Shown here: one piece after another, positions 22,731 to 34,620 of the stretch
Layout: each line of letters starts with the position of its first letter
Numbering within the stretch: position 1 is the first letter of the stretch
Assembly: GCA_030704615.1 (NCBI GenBank)
Contig: CM060734.1
Coordinates: 60,962,042 to 61,026,041, forward strand
Direction of reading: 5' to 3'
Length of the DNA: 64,000 nt
Origin: Takakia lepidozioides
Lineage: Eukaryota; Streptophyta; Takakiopsida; Takakiales; Takakiaceae
Notes under the pieces: model-generated
What the model was told of the DNA's origin: nothing
The model's database searches: none
Seen by the model: only the letters and a program-made list of their open reading frames with translations
Position numbers and translations under genes: made by a program

Positions 22731-24079
22731 GATTGCATCTATTTAGTACTTCCCAGCATCCTCTGCTCTTGTCAATACATCAAAAAGCTCTACATATTGT
22801 TCAATTGCCCATTAGGCTGTTATATATTAAGAGGTTAAGGAAAATTAAGTTTCTCATATTACATGTTGATATATTTCCTCCTCCTTTCCCTAGATTTGAC
22901 CCCATATAACTTGCATGCAATTTGTACTAGGTAGGCTTCCATCTTTTCACACTTGAAAACCATCTATATTAGTCCGGCTAGTACAATGTCTTTTGAAACT
23001 CCCTGCTTTTATTTTGGGGACATATAATTATTGGAAACTTGCACACCAAGCAGTAAGATGAAAATCTAGATGACATTGTAATCTACAAAGCTTAAAAAAG
23101 AAGAAGAAGAAGACGAAAAGGTAGAAGGAGAAGTGGAAGAGGTAAGTAGTTATGATAAAACTATTCTCCTTTAGGTCTATAATGCAAACTTAAGAGTACA
23201 ACTACTCTTCTCCTAAATATTGTGAAACTAAATGAACGAATGATTATTAATCTGTTAATGAATGTCCCCAGGCGTGGATAACAAGTCACTAGTTGTTATC
23301 GCTAACTTTAAAATTTTGGGAAATCAGAAAAAGTATCTACTTTGAAAGAGCCTGTCATTCCCCTTCTCACTATAATTAAGGGGCCTCATTCATGAGGGGT
23401 CACTATTTTCCCTTTAAATCTAAATCTGGGGTGTCTTTAGCCTAGCCCACCGTCTCTCAGTAGTGGTTAAACCGGGTGCTACCCAATTATACTGATGTAA
23501 TTGACTTCTATCATGGTATTTTGTTTTCATGCCTGTGAAAAAAAAAATTTAAAATAAATCTACAGGCCTTTCCCCCTTTTCTCTTAGAGAAAACAAATAT
23601 ATATATTTTGGTTTTAATCTACTAGATACATGAACTTAGTCACTATATAATTCACACCGTCCCCCTTCATTTAAAATAAATAAAAACAAATTCATATTTC
23701 ATATTTACATCCACTTTATTTAAACCAGCTTGGAAATCTTGCCCTTTGCATCACCGTTCTAGGTTTTGCTCGCCCAAGGTTTTCAAGGTGATTTGGATTG
23801 GGGTCTCGCCTTCAGGGTAGTCGCCGGAGGTGAGTTGACTTGTTTGGGGCCTAGCAGCATTGAAAGACATGCTTTAAAGGACGTCCGGGTCATCGATTTC
23901 CTTAATGGGAAGGTTAACCCCTTCCCCCTTAATGGGGGCGAAGCCGCTTGGGTGCACCATGTCCATCTACGCCGGTTCCTTTATTCTCCCATTTCAACCT
24001 TGCAGTGAATGGTCTTGGATGAATAATAAGTGAACCCCTTTCTTTGGCTATACTGTGAAAATTGACTACTTTTTTTTCA
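22731..24079. other. Intergenic, no gene seen
   Basis: AT-rich. A GAAGAAGAAGAAG stretch lies near 23099. The frame at 23766-24008 has no recognisable domain and sits just upstream of LINE debris, so it may be part of that element. Confidence 0.35.
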
Positions 24080-24560
24080 GGCCTGTCCATCAGCGCTTGC
24101 ATTGCTCTACGGAACAAAAAATGATCCCATGGGCTCCCAGATGGTGTTTGTACTCAGGTGTGGAAGGAAGTCTGGAGGAAAGACCGATTTGCCAAGATCA
24201 GTTGGTTTTGTGTGGAAAATGGTGATTATGATCCTCCCTATGGCTTGGGACATCTTCCCCCTCGTCTCCACCTGCCTTATCTGCTCTCCCCTCATTGCTG
24301 AGACCAATGAGCATTGTCTTTTATCCTGCCCTCGTGCATCAGCCGTTTGGCAGTTGATGTAGGATTTTTACTCCCCCTAGCAGCGTCCTTCTTTTGGCAA
24401 TTCTGCTCTCACTTTGTTCAATGTCCTCAATGGGCCACCTAGATGGACTTCTTGCCCGGTTTGGGCTTCTTTGCAGGCTCCATCTTTATGGCATATTTGG
24501 AAATCTTGCTGTGGGTTTTCTCTTGGAAGATCTAGCCCAACATCAGACCTATTATGTTCA
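24080..24560 (+). mobile_element. LINE 3' relic with zf-RVT region
   Basis: Across two frames the sequence reads VWKEVWRKDRFAKISWF, a Cys pair near CLICSPL, then ETNEHCLLSCPRASAVWQLM and later LWHIWKSCCGFSLG. This is the zinc-binding region that follows reverse transcriptase in plant LINE polyproteins. The reverse transcriptase itself is absent. Frameshifts show it is dead. Confidence 0.65.
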
Positions 24561-24574
24561 GAATTCAGAATAAG

Positions 24575-25120
24575 AAGACTCCGGCTAAAGCCAAGAGCCA
24601 CTTCGCCTCAAGGGCGCTACTGCCCCTTTTAGGGGTGGGCCCTATATAGAGAACAGACTGCGCTTGCGAGTGCCTAGGGGACAATGAGTATCCGAGGTAC
24701 AAAGGTACCTAGGATGCCGAGGAGGGGTTGGATTCTAGTTGCCGCTAATCAGTGATAATAGCTGTGAGGAGCGGATCGTTGTGAGGTGGATTTCCTTGAA
24801 ACATTCGTGGATGGAGGTGATAGGGATATTTGAAGTTTTTGTGTATTGCGTTGATGCTTTCATTGTGGATGCCCCCTCGAGCACCCAGCAGTGATGACGA
24901 TGAGTGGGCCGATTTTCCATCCACGTCGACGAATAACAAGGATGAATGGAGCATAATTCTGTCATTTAATTAAACAAGATAGAGACGTTGGCGTATCGAT
25001 AATCACAATATGTAAATTCAACGAAGTAGATGGTGATGTTTGAGGATGGATTAGTTGGCAGGGGGGTGTTTATTGGTAAACCCAATTGATAAAAAGAAAG
25101 ACAGAACAAAGTCTAGTAAT
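24575..25120 (-). mobile_element. Second copy of the LINE nuclease-domain 3' end, inverted
   Basis: The minus strand matches the 3' end of the element at 14562-15746: RGGIHNESINAIHKNF followed by IITD and RQLESNPS, and the same untranslated tail containing CGAAGTGGCTCTT. Homology extends to about 25120 through the counterpart of GGATTACCCATCAACGCC. Stops and frameshifts are present. It abuts the plus-strand LINE relic at 24080-24560. Confidence 0.65.
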
Positions 25121-26500
25121 AGAGCAACTATATGGTGATTGTGGGCAAACACATGGGAATAACCATGTCGGGACAGTATCAGAATTCACAAGGATCACCT
25201 GATGACAGGATGTTCAGGGGGTACTGGTTGCAAATCTTCGCAGATGTTCATAGACAAGGAGGCAAAAGCTTCTCCCAAATTTTGATTTCTCATAAGGAAA
25301 TGGCAATATCATCTGCACCAGGTTGTCAGACTCTGGCATTTTACTCTCTCGCCTCTGCGTAGGAGCCCGTTGGGTGACATTGAAGATAAAGAAATGAATT
25401 AGAGGCACCGCAAAGTGAATCCTTTCAGAAGCAAGGCCTAGATAGATTTTGGGGCCTAAGTGCTCTTAGTTTCTGTCTGATTCACTGTATTGCTGCCCTT
25501 TGCTAGGATGGTCTTGTCTCTCTTACACTTTAGTCTCTTTTGGTCACTTCCCGACTTTGGTCTTTCAACTGTGGAGTTCTTGCTTCTTCAAAGCTCTCTG
25601 CTGTGTCGTGGTTGATTGTGTACTCTGGTTATGGGTGGTTTCCCACTGTATTGCCTTCATGGCCCCCACAAGATTACATTTTTCTATTCCTCATTAATTT
25701 GATTAACCGGGCCTCTTTTGTAAGAAAATAATAATAGAAAAAAAAATTCCACTGTTTTTCCAGACGGTGTTTGAGTGCCTTATCATTCACACTGTGTGAA
25801 GTACTACATGAGGAGGCGGGCAAGGCTAATCAGCCAGCGGATCAGCCCTGTGGGACCCAACGGATGTGGGTGTGGATATCCGCCGTGACCACACACATGG
25901 GCGGATGAAATCCCACGACTCATCTGCTGGGTGAACTCGGGCAAGAATGCACTGTAGCCAACTCGGTCGTCTCTCTCCTCTCGACGACACACACGCCAGT
26001 ACTCCTCGTAGTGGGAAGCTTTACATGAGGGAGCTTTAAGCCAGGTCTGAATGAAAGAGTTTCATTATCTTTTACTCGTTACAGATTACATATTGAAAAT
26101 TCCACATGAGGGTAGCATAAATTACGTTCCTTGCAAAAAATGGAGAGGGTGTTAATTGGCAAGGTCATTTTGATATGGATGCTTATGTCTGTGAATTTAG
26201 GGAATTGTTTGATAGTCAGATCAAAGGCGAGACTTATTTTGGGAGAGAATGAGCAGTCACTGGGATATCGGTACTTGCCACTTTTGGTGGAAATGGTCAA
26301 ATGTGACACTTGTGAAACAAGGTCCAATTGACGTGAAAATCATATTTAGATTCAACGTCCTCGGAGGGCATGTGCTAACATTTTTTTGGTTGCTCTGAAT
26401 GGTGTGAAAAAATATCACAAAGCTCGGAATCAAAGCTAGCTTTCCAACAAGCTATTGCACACTGAAGCAACATGCCATCAGAAGATCCTACATGTCAAAA
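25121..26500. other. Intergenic, no gene seen
   Basis: Short frames without motifs. The last part may belong to the 5' region of the gypsy element, but gag or protease could not be recognised. Confidence 0.35.
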
Positions 26501-26529
26501 TGTGATAGAAGGTCACATTTCCAAGGAAA

Positions 26530-28860
26530 GCAGGCCTTGGAGTATTAGGCACTGTTCAAGGAATTTCGAGACATCTTTGCATGGTCCTACACCGAATTGA
26601 AGGGAGTGCCTTCTTACGTGTCAATGCATTCCATTCTCCTGATTCCGGGAGCCACCCCAAGACGACAACGCGAGAGGAGGGTGAACCCCAACTTAGCACT
26701 ACTCATTAAAGCAGAGATTGAAAAGCTGCTAGCCGCAGAATTTATTTTCCCGGTGGAAACATCAGCATGGGTGTCTCCGATGGTGATCGTCCGAAAGAAG
26801 AATGGAGGCCTAAGGGTATGCGTGGACTTCCGCTCCCTTAACAAGGTAACACACAAGGATCATTTTCCCTTGTCATTCATAGATACTTTGGTAGAAGAAG
26901 TAGCAGGAAATGAGCTCTACTCCTTCATGGATGGATTCTCAGGGTACAATCAGGTATTGATTGACCCAAAGGACGTGTTGAAAACCACTTTTACTTCATC
27001 ATGGGGCACCTTTGCCTATACACGGACGCCCTTTGGCCTGTGCAACGCACCCCTAACGTTTCAGAGGGTCATGACGTATGTCTTCTCAGACATCGTGAGG
27101 GTGGTATAAGAAATTTATGGACAAGTATGCAGCAGAGGCCTTACCTCTGACTCGATTATTGAAGAAGAACCAGGTATTTTCCTGGGATACAGGGTGTCAG
27201 GAGTCTTTCGAGACACTCAAACAACGTTTGGTGTCCGCTCCCGTTTTGGTCGCTCCCGACTGGAATAGGCCTTTCCCTGTTTACGTTGATGCTTCAGCGG
27301 TGCCCTGTGCCAACCAGATGCTGATGGCCATGATCATCCGATATCTTTCGCCAGTCGACAGCTTACATTTCGCCGAAACGAGGAATAGCACCACGGAGCG
27401 GGAGGTTTTGGGAATGATTTTTGCCGTAATGAAGTATCGGCATTATTTGTTGGAGACACCTTTCATTTTTTTTGTTGATCACATGGCATTACGATACCTG
27501 ATCAACAAACCCGATTTGACGGGGAGAATAACCAGGTGGGTTATTCTACTTCAGGAATTCGACTACAAGGTAGTCTACAAGCCCGGAAGGCTTAATGCTC
27601 AGGCCGATCACCTTTTCCGATTGTCGGAGGAAATAGGGGACGAGCTTATTGACGATGACTTCCCGGATGCATTTTTGTTCTCCATAGAGACCGTTCCTCC
27701 ATGGTATGAACACATAGCTCAGTATTTAAGCACCCTGGAATTTCCCCCAGGATTGGATGGACATGCGCGACGAAGGCTTCGACTACGCAGCATGAAGTTT
27801 GCTCTTGTGGGAGGGCAACTTTATAGAAGGGGATTGGATGGACTCTTGAGGCGATGCGTCACCCCGAAGGAGGTTCCCCAAATTTTAGAGTCAGCCCATG
27901 ATAGCATGTGCGGAGGACACTTTGCAGGGCGGCTCACAATGCAGAAGGCTTTGAGGGCAGGATACTACTGGTCCTTGTTCAAAGATGTGCACATGCATGT
28001 GCGAAAATGCGACTCTTGTCAGAGGTACGCCAAGCGGGATAACAGGCTCGGAATGCCGTTAGTTCCCACTCTCCCCCTTGCTCCGTTTGAGAAGTGGGGG
28101 ATCGACTATGTAGGGGAAGTGCACCATGCATCGAGTCGACAAAATCGCTACATCATTGTAGCCACTGAGCATCTGACCAAGTTGGCAGAAGCCAAAGATG
28201 TTAAGAGAGCCAACGCACAGGTAACCGCCTCTTTCATTTATAAATATATCATTTCCCGATTCGGATGCCCAAAAGAGATAGTGAGTGACAGAGGATCTCA
28301 CTTCATCAACGACGACATCGAGGAAATGAATTTGGGGGCATTCTCCATCAGACATTGAAATGCGACCCCTTATCATCCACAAATGAGTGGGCAGGTAGAG
28401 CGCGCCAACCAAACCCTGTGCAACATTCTCTCCAAGACAATCAGGGAGCACAAGAGGGATTGTGACACCAAGTTAATTTCGGCCTTGTGGGCATTTCGCA
28501 CGACCCATAAGGTAACTACTCGACATACCCCCTTTTCATTGGTTTATGGGGAAGAGTCCATCATGTCAATCGAGACAGAAATCCAATCTCTACAATTGGC
28601 CATTACCGAACGGTTGGCGACATCAGAGTCATTAAAGGAACGACTTTAGATGTTGGAAGAACTGGATGAACTCCGGCAAGCAGCAGCTCAGCACATTGAG
28701 GCAGTGCAACGGCGAAGGAAGGCTCGCTTCGATGCTAAGCGCAAAAAGAGAATCTTTGATCCAGGAGATCTTGTACTATTATTCGACAGTCGGAACGAGG
28801 AGTTAGTTCGACTCATACTGGATGGGCCCCTATCTCGTCAAGACAATCTTTGACAACGGC
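26530..28860 (+). mobile_element. Ty3/gypsy retrotransposon pol relic
   Basis: The order RT, RNase H, integrase fits Ty3/gypsy. The RT palm start is clear (SAWVSPMVIVRKKNGGLRVC, DFRSLN, FMDGFSGYNQ, FGLCNAPLTFQRVM). The frame stops at 27109, and the YxDD catalytic motif and thumb are deleted. RNase H resumes at 27117 (FPVYVDAS, TTEREVLGMIFAV, YLINKPDLTGRITRW). Integrase has an HHCC-like zinc region (GHFAGRLTMQKALRAGYYW, CDSCQRYAKRD) and a DDE core (GIDYVGEVHH, VSDRGSHF, MSGQVERANQTL), with an in-frame stop just before the NATPYHPQ motif. A chromodomain was not seen. Neither gag nor a convincing LTR pair was found. The element is not autonomous. Confidence 0.9.
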
Positions 28861-31126
28861 TCATTACAACTAGAGACACTAAGGGGAGTGGAGTTCCCCA
28901 ATCTGGTGAACGGTGTCCGGTGCAAGCACTACTACATGTGAGTTCCATTAACCAATGAACTATTCCCCCCACTAAGGGAGAGATCTTTAGGATTTCGTCC
29001 CGGTTTGTCGGAAGGAAATGTTGGTATTTCCTATCCATTGACTTATTGGTTATTGGAGCTCCACAACGAGGTGGAGTGCGGGGCAACTAAGTTGCAATAA
29101 TCCAATGAAACTTCTCCAATGGAAAGAGGTCAGTAGGGCTCTTACCCAAGTAGGTTATTGACACCCTTTTTTGGAGTTCCAAGGGTAGATCTTGGGATGC
29201 GGGGCAACGCAGTTGCATTAAAGAGGTGGTTTGTTCTCCAAAGTGAATTTTCGGGTAGTTATTGGAATCCACAAGGACAGACCTTGGGATGTGGGGCATA
29301 TAGAGTACAGTAATCTAACCCACCTTGTAGAATTTGAATTCGTTTGATATGGCATAAGCTATGAAAACTATGACCATCCAATTGCCAAGTAGAAGACTTC
29401 ATATATCTTCGTTACTAATCACGTGTTGTGAGTTTCTTTTCTTCTTCACCAAGTGAAGAACCACAGGTGCAGGAATGGGAACAATGGGTTGGCTAATATA
29501 TGCACTTTTGTTCAATGCACACTATCGATCATCATTTATAAAAAAAATAAAAAAAATAAAAAAATCACAGAGTATATCTGAGTTTGCTCAAGCATATCTC
29601 GAGAAAAAATAAATGCTTGTTGTATTAAGCATTCTGCAGTATACTGATGCTCCCTGCATGGAGCACAACGACTTCCCGCACGGGGAATCTAACCTTAAAC
29701 CTTTTGTCATTTTCACCTTACCCCGCTGCAGCATTCCTCGTAGAAAGAGAAAAGTCAGAAGCAGTGAGGGGGTAAAATATGAGTTGTAGAGCAGTGGTTG
29801 CTGCTCCTCTCATAAGAGTGAAGGGCGTCAGACACAGGAAAACCCAGAAGGGCCTGTAACCCCTTCAGATAGAATGATACGTTATTTCACAGTATGGTCC
29901 TCTGAGGTTCAGAACGGATCTCATTGTTTCTTAGGTCAAGAATTTCATCATGAGCTCTGCGAAATCCATGAGAGGTCCCTGCGAGTCATGAACCAAATTA
30001 GATTGTAGTTAGAAATGGTGCGTCTATTTCATGGGTAGGGTCCTCGGTTATCCAATCTTTTATGTTGTTACGGGAGCCAAGAATTAGGACTCTCCTGTTT
30101 ATTAGCATTCAGGCTTGTCCGAGCTCGAGTCGAGGCCCCAACATGTTACAATGAGCTATGGCGCACATCCATGAGAGATCCCTGCAAGCCATGTCAAGTA
30201 GGATAGAACCAAAGTCCTTCCAAGGCTATTTTAGACTAGAATCATCAATTTGCACCACGCATATCTCTCTTACATCATCTAGGGGATTCGAACCCAGTCC
30301 GGTGGGGGAGAATGGCGGTTTTGAAGTATTTTTTTATCTGGAAACTCCAACTCTCTCCGAAGAGGGCGAGCTGGGTGGTTTTGAAACATTTTTTGGCTTT
30401 GCTTTTATTTCCTCCTCTCTCCCGGAAGACTCGAACTCTCTCCGAGGAGAAAGAGCCTGAGGGGAATTATTCTTATCTTTACTCAAGGGAGTCGTTGACT
30501 CCAAGGGATATCAGGAATACCCTAGTAGGGGGATTTTACGAACCAGAGATTTGGATTCTCTTACACTCGGGACGAGTGTTCCCCATTGGTCGCCATATAT
30601 GTAGATGCATATATTGGTACATTTTTCTTTTCAGATCGTTTTTTATCATAAGACAAGCGGTTTCGGCATTGTACTGCCAAAAGAGGTTAGTTTGTTAGTT
30701 GTCTGGAAATCGTTGGTAAAGCACGTAGGAAATTAGACAGTGTCTGCGATGACCATGGAGTGGAACTATGACGTCAAGATGACCGTAGGAAGCTGCATCG
30801 ACAGCAGATTAGGCTGCCAATTCGGTACCAGAAACGACAAGTTAATCCTGTTCAAACAATACATAACGACTATTCTAGTCCCAGATTACGATCTTTCTTT
30901 TCTCCCGCCTTTCAAGTCTAGTAGGAACACACGGCGATGAGCTTGACAATTGGTGGAAGCGACATGTACATCGATGAAATATTGCAACAAAGCAATTGGC
31001 CGCATCGGAATGACAGCAGGTCAGGACGACTTCAAACGGCGAAGCATGGACTTGTTAGCGGTGCGGGACAACTGGAGGGGACTCCGGACAACCTATGACT
31101 CAGTGGCAGGGTCAAAGACCCCAGAG
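28861..31126. other. Region 3' of the gypsy element, no gene seen
   Basis: It holds the hairpin repeat block at 29050-29300, an A-rich tract near 29540-29570, and at 30308-30450 a doubled Phe/Glu-rich phrase (GGFE-x-FF) in an open frame with no known domain. The stretch may include gypsy 3' sequence and LTR remnants. Confidence 0.35.
29050..29300 (+). repeat. Three direct repeats, each with stem-loops
   Basis: Units near 29055, 29177 and 29270 share a layout: a hairpin, then TGCGGGGCA or a close variant. In the first two units a second hairpin GCAAC...GTTGC follows. First-hairpin arms are CTCCAC/GTGGAG (29059-29076), CCAAG/CTTGG (29179-29195) and CAAGG/CCTTG (29272-29286). Confidence 0.5.
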
Positions 31127-31411
31127 CAGTGTTTTTATTTCTGGCAAAATTTCGCACTTTTTCGACCTCAAAAATCAAAATCGAATATTTTGTCATAATT
31201 CCATATTTTCTCATGGGTGAAATCGCCAAAATTCTCAAAAAATAAAAATAAAAATAGGATGAATTCGCCTAATATGATGATATAAACGGATGAAAGTACA
31301 GAGGAGGATGATTCTGTCCAATTTTCAGTGGATGAGCAGAAAATATGGCTATTTCCAGCAAAACTCAGTAGCCAGTCCTATTCTTTCCCAAATTTGAAAA
31401 AAAAAACACTA
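31127..31411. mobile_element. hAT-type non-autonomous element, 285 bp, 8-bp TSD
   Basis: The ends are CAGTGTTTTTA at the left and, read inverted, TAGTGTTTTTT at the right. The 8-bp sequence CCCCAGAG flanks it perfectly on both sides (31119-31126 and 31412-31419). The CAGTG-type terminus and the 8-bp duplication are hallmarks of hAT transposons. No transposase is encoded. Confidence 0.75.
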
Positions 31412-32754
31412 CCCCAGAGCCATGATCACCAGGGATTTGATTTCTAAAAATACCACAAAATCTCTGTGTAACGAAAATACGACGAATGGCGAGAAGCACA
31501 ACTTTTTACCACCGATGGAGCTGAGAATTTACAAGCTGATACAAGATATTGTAGTTTTTCACCAAGTTTGGTGATTTATGGAGCTGATTAGCAGCGGGGC
31601 CAAATTATTGAGTCGACGGCACTCACATGGCCTATTATTTGCATTTCTACTTCTTGGATGGATGAAAAATCCTGGAATTCGCCTTGAGGAGCTGGATGGA
31701 TGAAATGACAACTCGCGCCAACTGGTCATCCAATTGGATGGATGAAAAGCCAGCTTTCATTTGCGTCTAAGACTTTTCATCCATGTTGAATATTATACTA
31801 AAGATCCTCCAAGGAAACAATAGTTTAATAAATATTTTCCATTAGTTTATTAGGCTCAAAAACAGAAAGAAGGGCAAGGCTTCTCTTGTTCTTCATCTAG
31901 TTCTTTCTCTTGCTTAGTTTTCTCTTGTTGTTGTAATGTTAGTTTGAGGCTTGAGGAAGCTAGATCCTATGGAGTAGAGCTTGAAGCTCCCTAGTTAGGT
32001 AGAATTCTTGTAAGCTAAGACAAGTGGCCTAGCTTGTGGGCCTTTGAGCCATTTCATTTGTAAAGGACGAGGGCAATTTCATGTGGAGGAAAGTGACTTG
32101 AGGACGAGTAGGAGGGGCTGGTGTGGACTTATGGATGAGAGCCCAAGTGGAGGCCGCATAGAGTACCATTACTTGAGTCGATAGAGCATCCCAAGCACCC
32201 TCGCATAGAAAGGTTGATCCCATCTTACCATTTCACCATTTATGTATGTGATTCATTTATTTTCAAAGCAAAGCTTGAAGTTGAAAATCTGATTTAGGCT
32301 CTCCAAAAGAGGAAAGTGCATTGTGGAATCCCACTATTTCATGTTTAGAATTGACAAGGGGAAGAATCCCGTAGCCTATTGGAAATGGTACCAATAGAGG
32401 CTTGTATTTGAATTGTTTGAAGAAAGAATATTTGTGTTGATGGTTATTAATTTGAAACTCTGGAAAAGGAAGGCCAGCAGACTTGATCTATGATATAAGA
32501 CCACTATAAGGTCGCTATGTGCTAATCCCCCCCCCCCCCCATTAGCAAGCCATGGAGGCCTAGGGGAGGGTGGGTTGTATTTTTTTTGTCTTGGGGTTTG
32601 GGCGGGCTAATTTCGCTTGACAACAGCTGCCCCAAAGTTGCGAGCAGCCCGGGGGGCCCCAACGCTGACCTTAAGTCGTACTGAGATCAAGTACATCAGC
32701 CGCGTGGCTCAGGCGTGAGGCGCTGAAGCGTGCGAGGAGGGGGCGGGTCTTTAC
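31412..32754. other. Intergenic, no gene seen
   Basis: It contains recurring GGATGGATGAAA phrases (31650-31800) and a run of 12 or more C at about 32528. No coding feature is supported. Confidence 0.4.
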
Positions 32755-33502
32755 CAGTGTTGGGCGGGTACCATGTTTTGAGCCCTCTCCCGATCCCGGT
32801 TATGGCATACTCTTTGAAAAAAATGGATGGCCGGGGCAGGGTATACCAATAGGTTTGAAAAACATCTCGGTTACAGGTTCTCAATAAACACATGGATTTT
32901 TTTTTGTCCGGTTCTCAATCTACCGGTTATGCCATCTTAAAAAATGCCGGTTCCATGGTACCGGTTATGGGATTCATTCACTTTTATTTATTTTCATTTT
33001 TTCTAGCATTTTTGTGTATGTGTGTAAAACTATGATAAGCCACTAGAGTATTGGTTGTGGGTCTCGGGTTCAAAGTTCAAACGTTCAACCCTGTCATCTA
33101 TCTCTCTGCCCCTCTAATACACTAAGCTTACAACTTACAACTATCGTCTTAGCCAAATGCCAAATGCCCAATTAATTAATTTCCTACTTGGACATTCTCA
33201 TTAATGTTGTGCACCTAATCTCCCCAACATTGTAATTTCATAACTACCATCACTAACCCTTACACTTGTATTATCTAGAACTGCCTCTATGCCATCCACA
33301 TTTGCTCCGGATCTTGCTCCGGGTATAACACCCTTATAATCACCATGCCGGTTCTCTAGCCGTTTAGGAAGCTCGATTTTTTTTTCGGTTCCCTTCCATA
33401 GCCGGTTCTTGCGGGGGCTGCACTTTCCGATTATGCACATGTGCATAACCGGCAAATAACCGCCGGATATGCATGTCAAGATGCCATACCCGGCCAACAC
33501 TG
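32755..33502. mobile_element. hAT-type non-autonomous element, 748 bp, 8-bp TSD
   Basis: The left terminus CAGTGTTGGGCGGGTACCAT (32755-32774) and the inverted right terminus CAGTGTTGGCCGGGTATGGC (ends 33502) form near-perfect inverted repeats. The 8-bp sequence GTCTTTAC is duplicated exactly at 32747-32754 and 33503-33510. The interior is rich in ACCGGTTATG-like subterminal words, as expected for transposase binding, and has no long open frame. Confidence 0.85.
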
Positions 33503-33510
33503 GTCTTTAC

Positions 33511-34249
33511 CCGCAGGATAACCAAAAGCTGAGACGGACCGGCGGACGCCGGCGTTAACCGCAGCGGTCCACGACTTGGACCGCTACGCACAATCAGCAT
33601 CCTGCCACGTGGCGGGGGCGTTTTAACAAGCGGGCACTGCGTCTGCAAATTCCCTTAAAGGGGGAGTATTCTTACATTTAGCTATTAGATTCAATTTATA
33701 CCCCTCTAGGGGTTAGGAGCCATTATCCAAGGTGCCAGTGGTAGATAAAATCTAGGATTTTGGGATGACATAGCCTTGGAGGGGAGCGTTCTTATGACTC
33801 CAAGAGGGAGCCAAGCGGGTCTGTGAGCAGTGAGCTAGAGGCGGACTAGACCTCGAGAGACATTGGAGGAGAGAAAGTACTCTGTCCTAAAAACTCAGCT
33901 ACAGTGAGCATTTGTGTCAGAGCCCAAGGTAGAGGCCGACTTTTTCCACGGAGGGAAAGCGCATCAACGCCTTAAAATAATGTAAGGGGGTGAAAACTGG
34001 CTTGGACCCACCAGTGGTTATTTTATTATTTACGCATGCATGTTCTGGACTAACGAATGTAGTGGCAGGGATGAGATCTTAGCGAGATTCACTCATCCGA
34101 TAGGGCCGCGGCAGTTCCCGCGGCAGGGATCGGTTCCCGGATGTTCCTCGGTTCTCTGGTTCCCATAGGGTTCCCAAGGGCATCTTTAGGCGCCAATGAT
34201 ATCTTTGGATTCCCCACATGATTTCCCATATGAGAGGTATTTTTTCTGA
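33511..34249. other. Intergenic, no gene seen
   Basis: Nothing coding is recognisable. It runs into the LINE relic. Confidence 0.4.
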
Positions 34250-34620
34250 TTTTGGTTTCCTCAAAGGCAGAGTTGAGGGCTTCATTCACCATCAAGATAT
34301 TGTCTAGAATCATTCGATCTTTAAGGAACCCTGTTTGCTCCGGCCTATTAATCAACTTGTGGAGGAGAGGTTGAAGCCTCAAAACCAAGCATTTAGCGAT
34401 GATTTTGTAGACAAAATTCAGAAGCGTTATAATCGGTCTATAATTGTTTAGAGACTCCCTATCACCTTTCTTGTGAATGAGGGTAATGACGCCTTGGGAT
34501 ATTTGAGAAGACATCATACGTTTCATCAGAATATCGTCAGTGAAAGCCACAAAATCTGCATCACACTCAGCCTAGATAGCTTGAACAGCTCCACCAGTAA
34601 ACCATCGAGGCCTGGGGATT
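34250..34620 (-). mobile_element. LINE reverse-transcriptase N-terminal relic
   Basis: The minus strand encodes AFTDDILMKRMMSSQISQGV, then LIHKKGDRESLNNYRPI, LLNFVYKIIAKCLVLRL and RPEQTGFLKDRMILDNILM. These are the fingers and early palm of an L1-type LINE reverse transcriptase. The catalytic F/YxDD box is absent and the frame ends at about 34250. Confidence 0.8.

Noticed and set aside
30158-30698. Overlapping frames of 100 and 128 codons
   Set aside because: They contain a duplicated Phe/Glu-rich phrase but no conserved motif. The stretch lies among retroelement debris and is not supported as a gene.
28861-30700. LTR of the gypsy element
   Set aside because: I looked for a direct repeat flanking the pol region and found no convincing pair, so no LTR is called.
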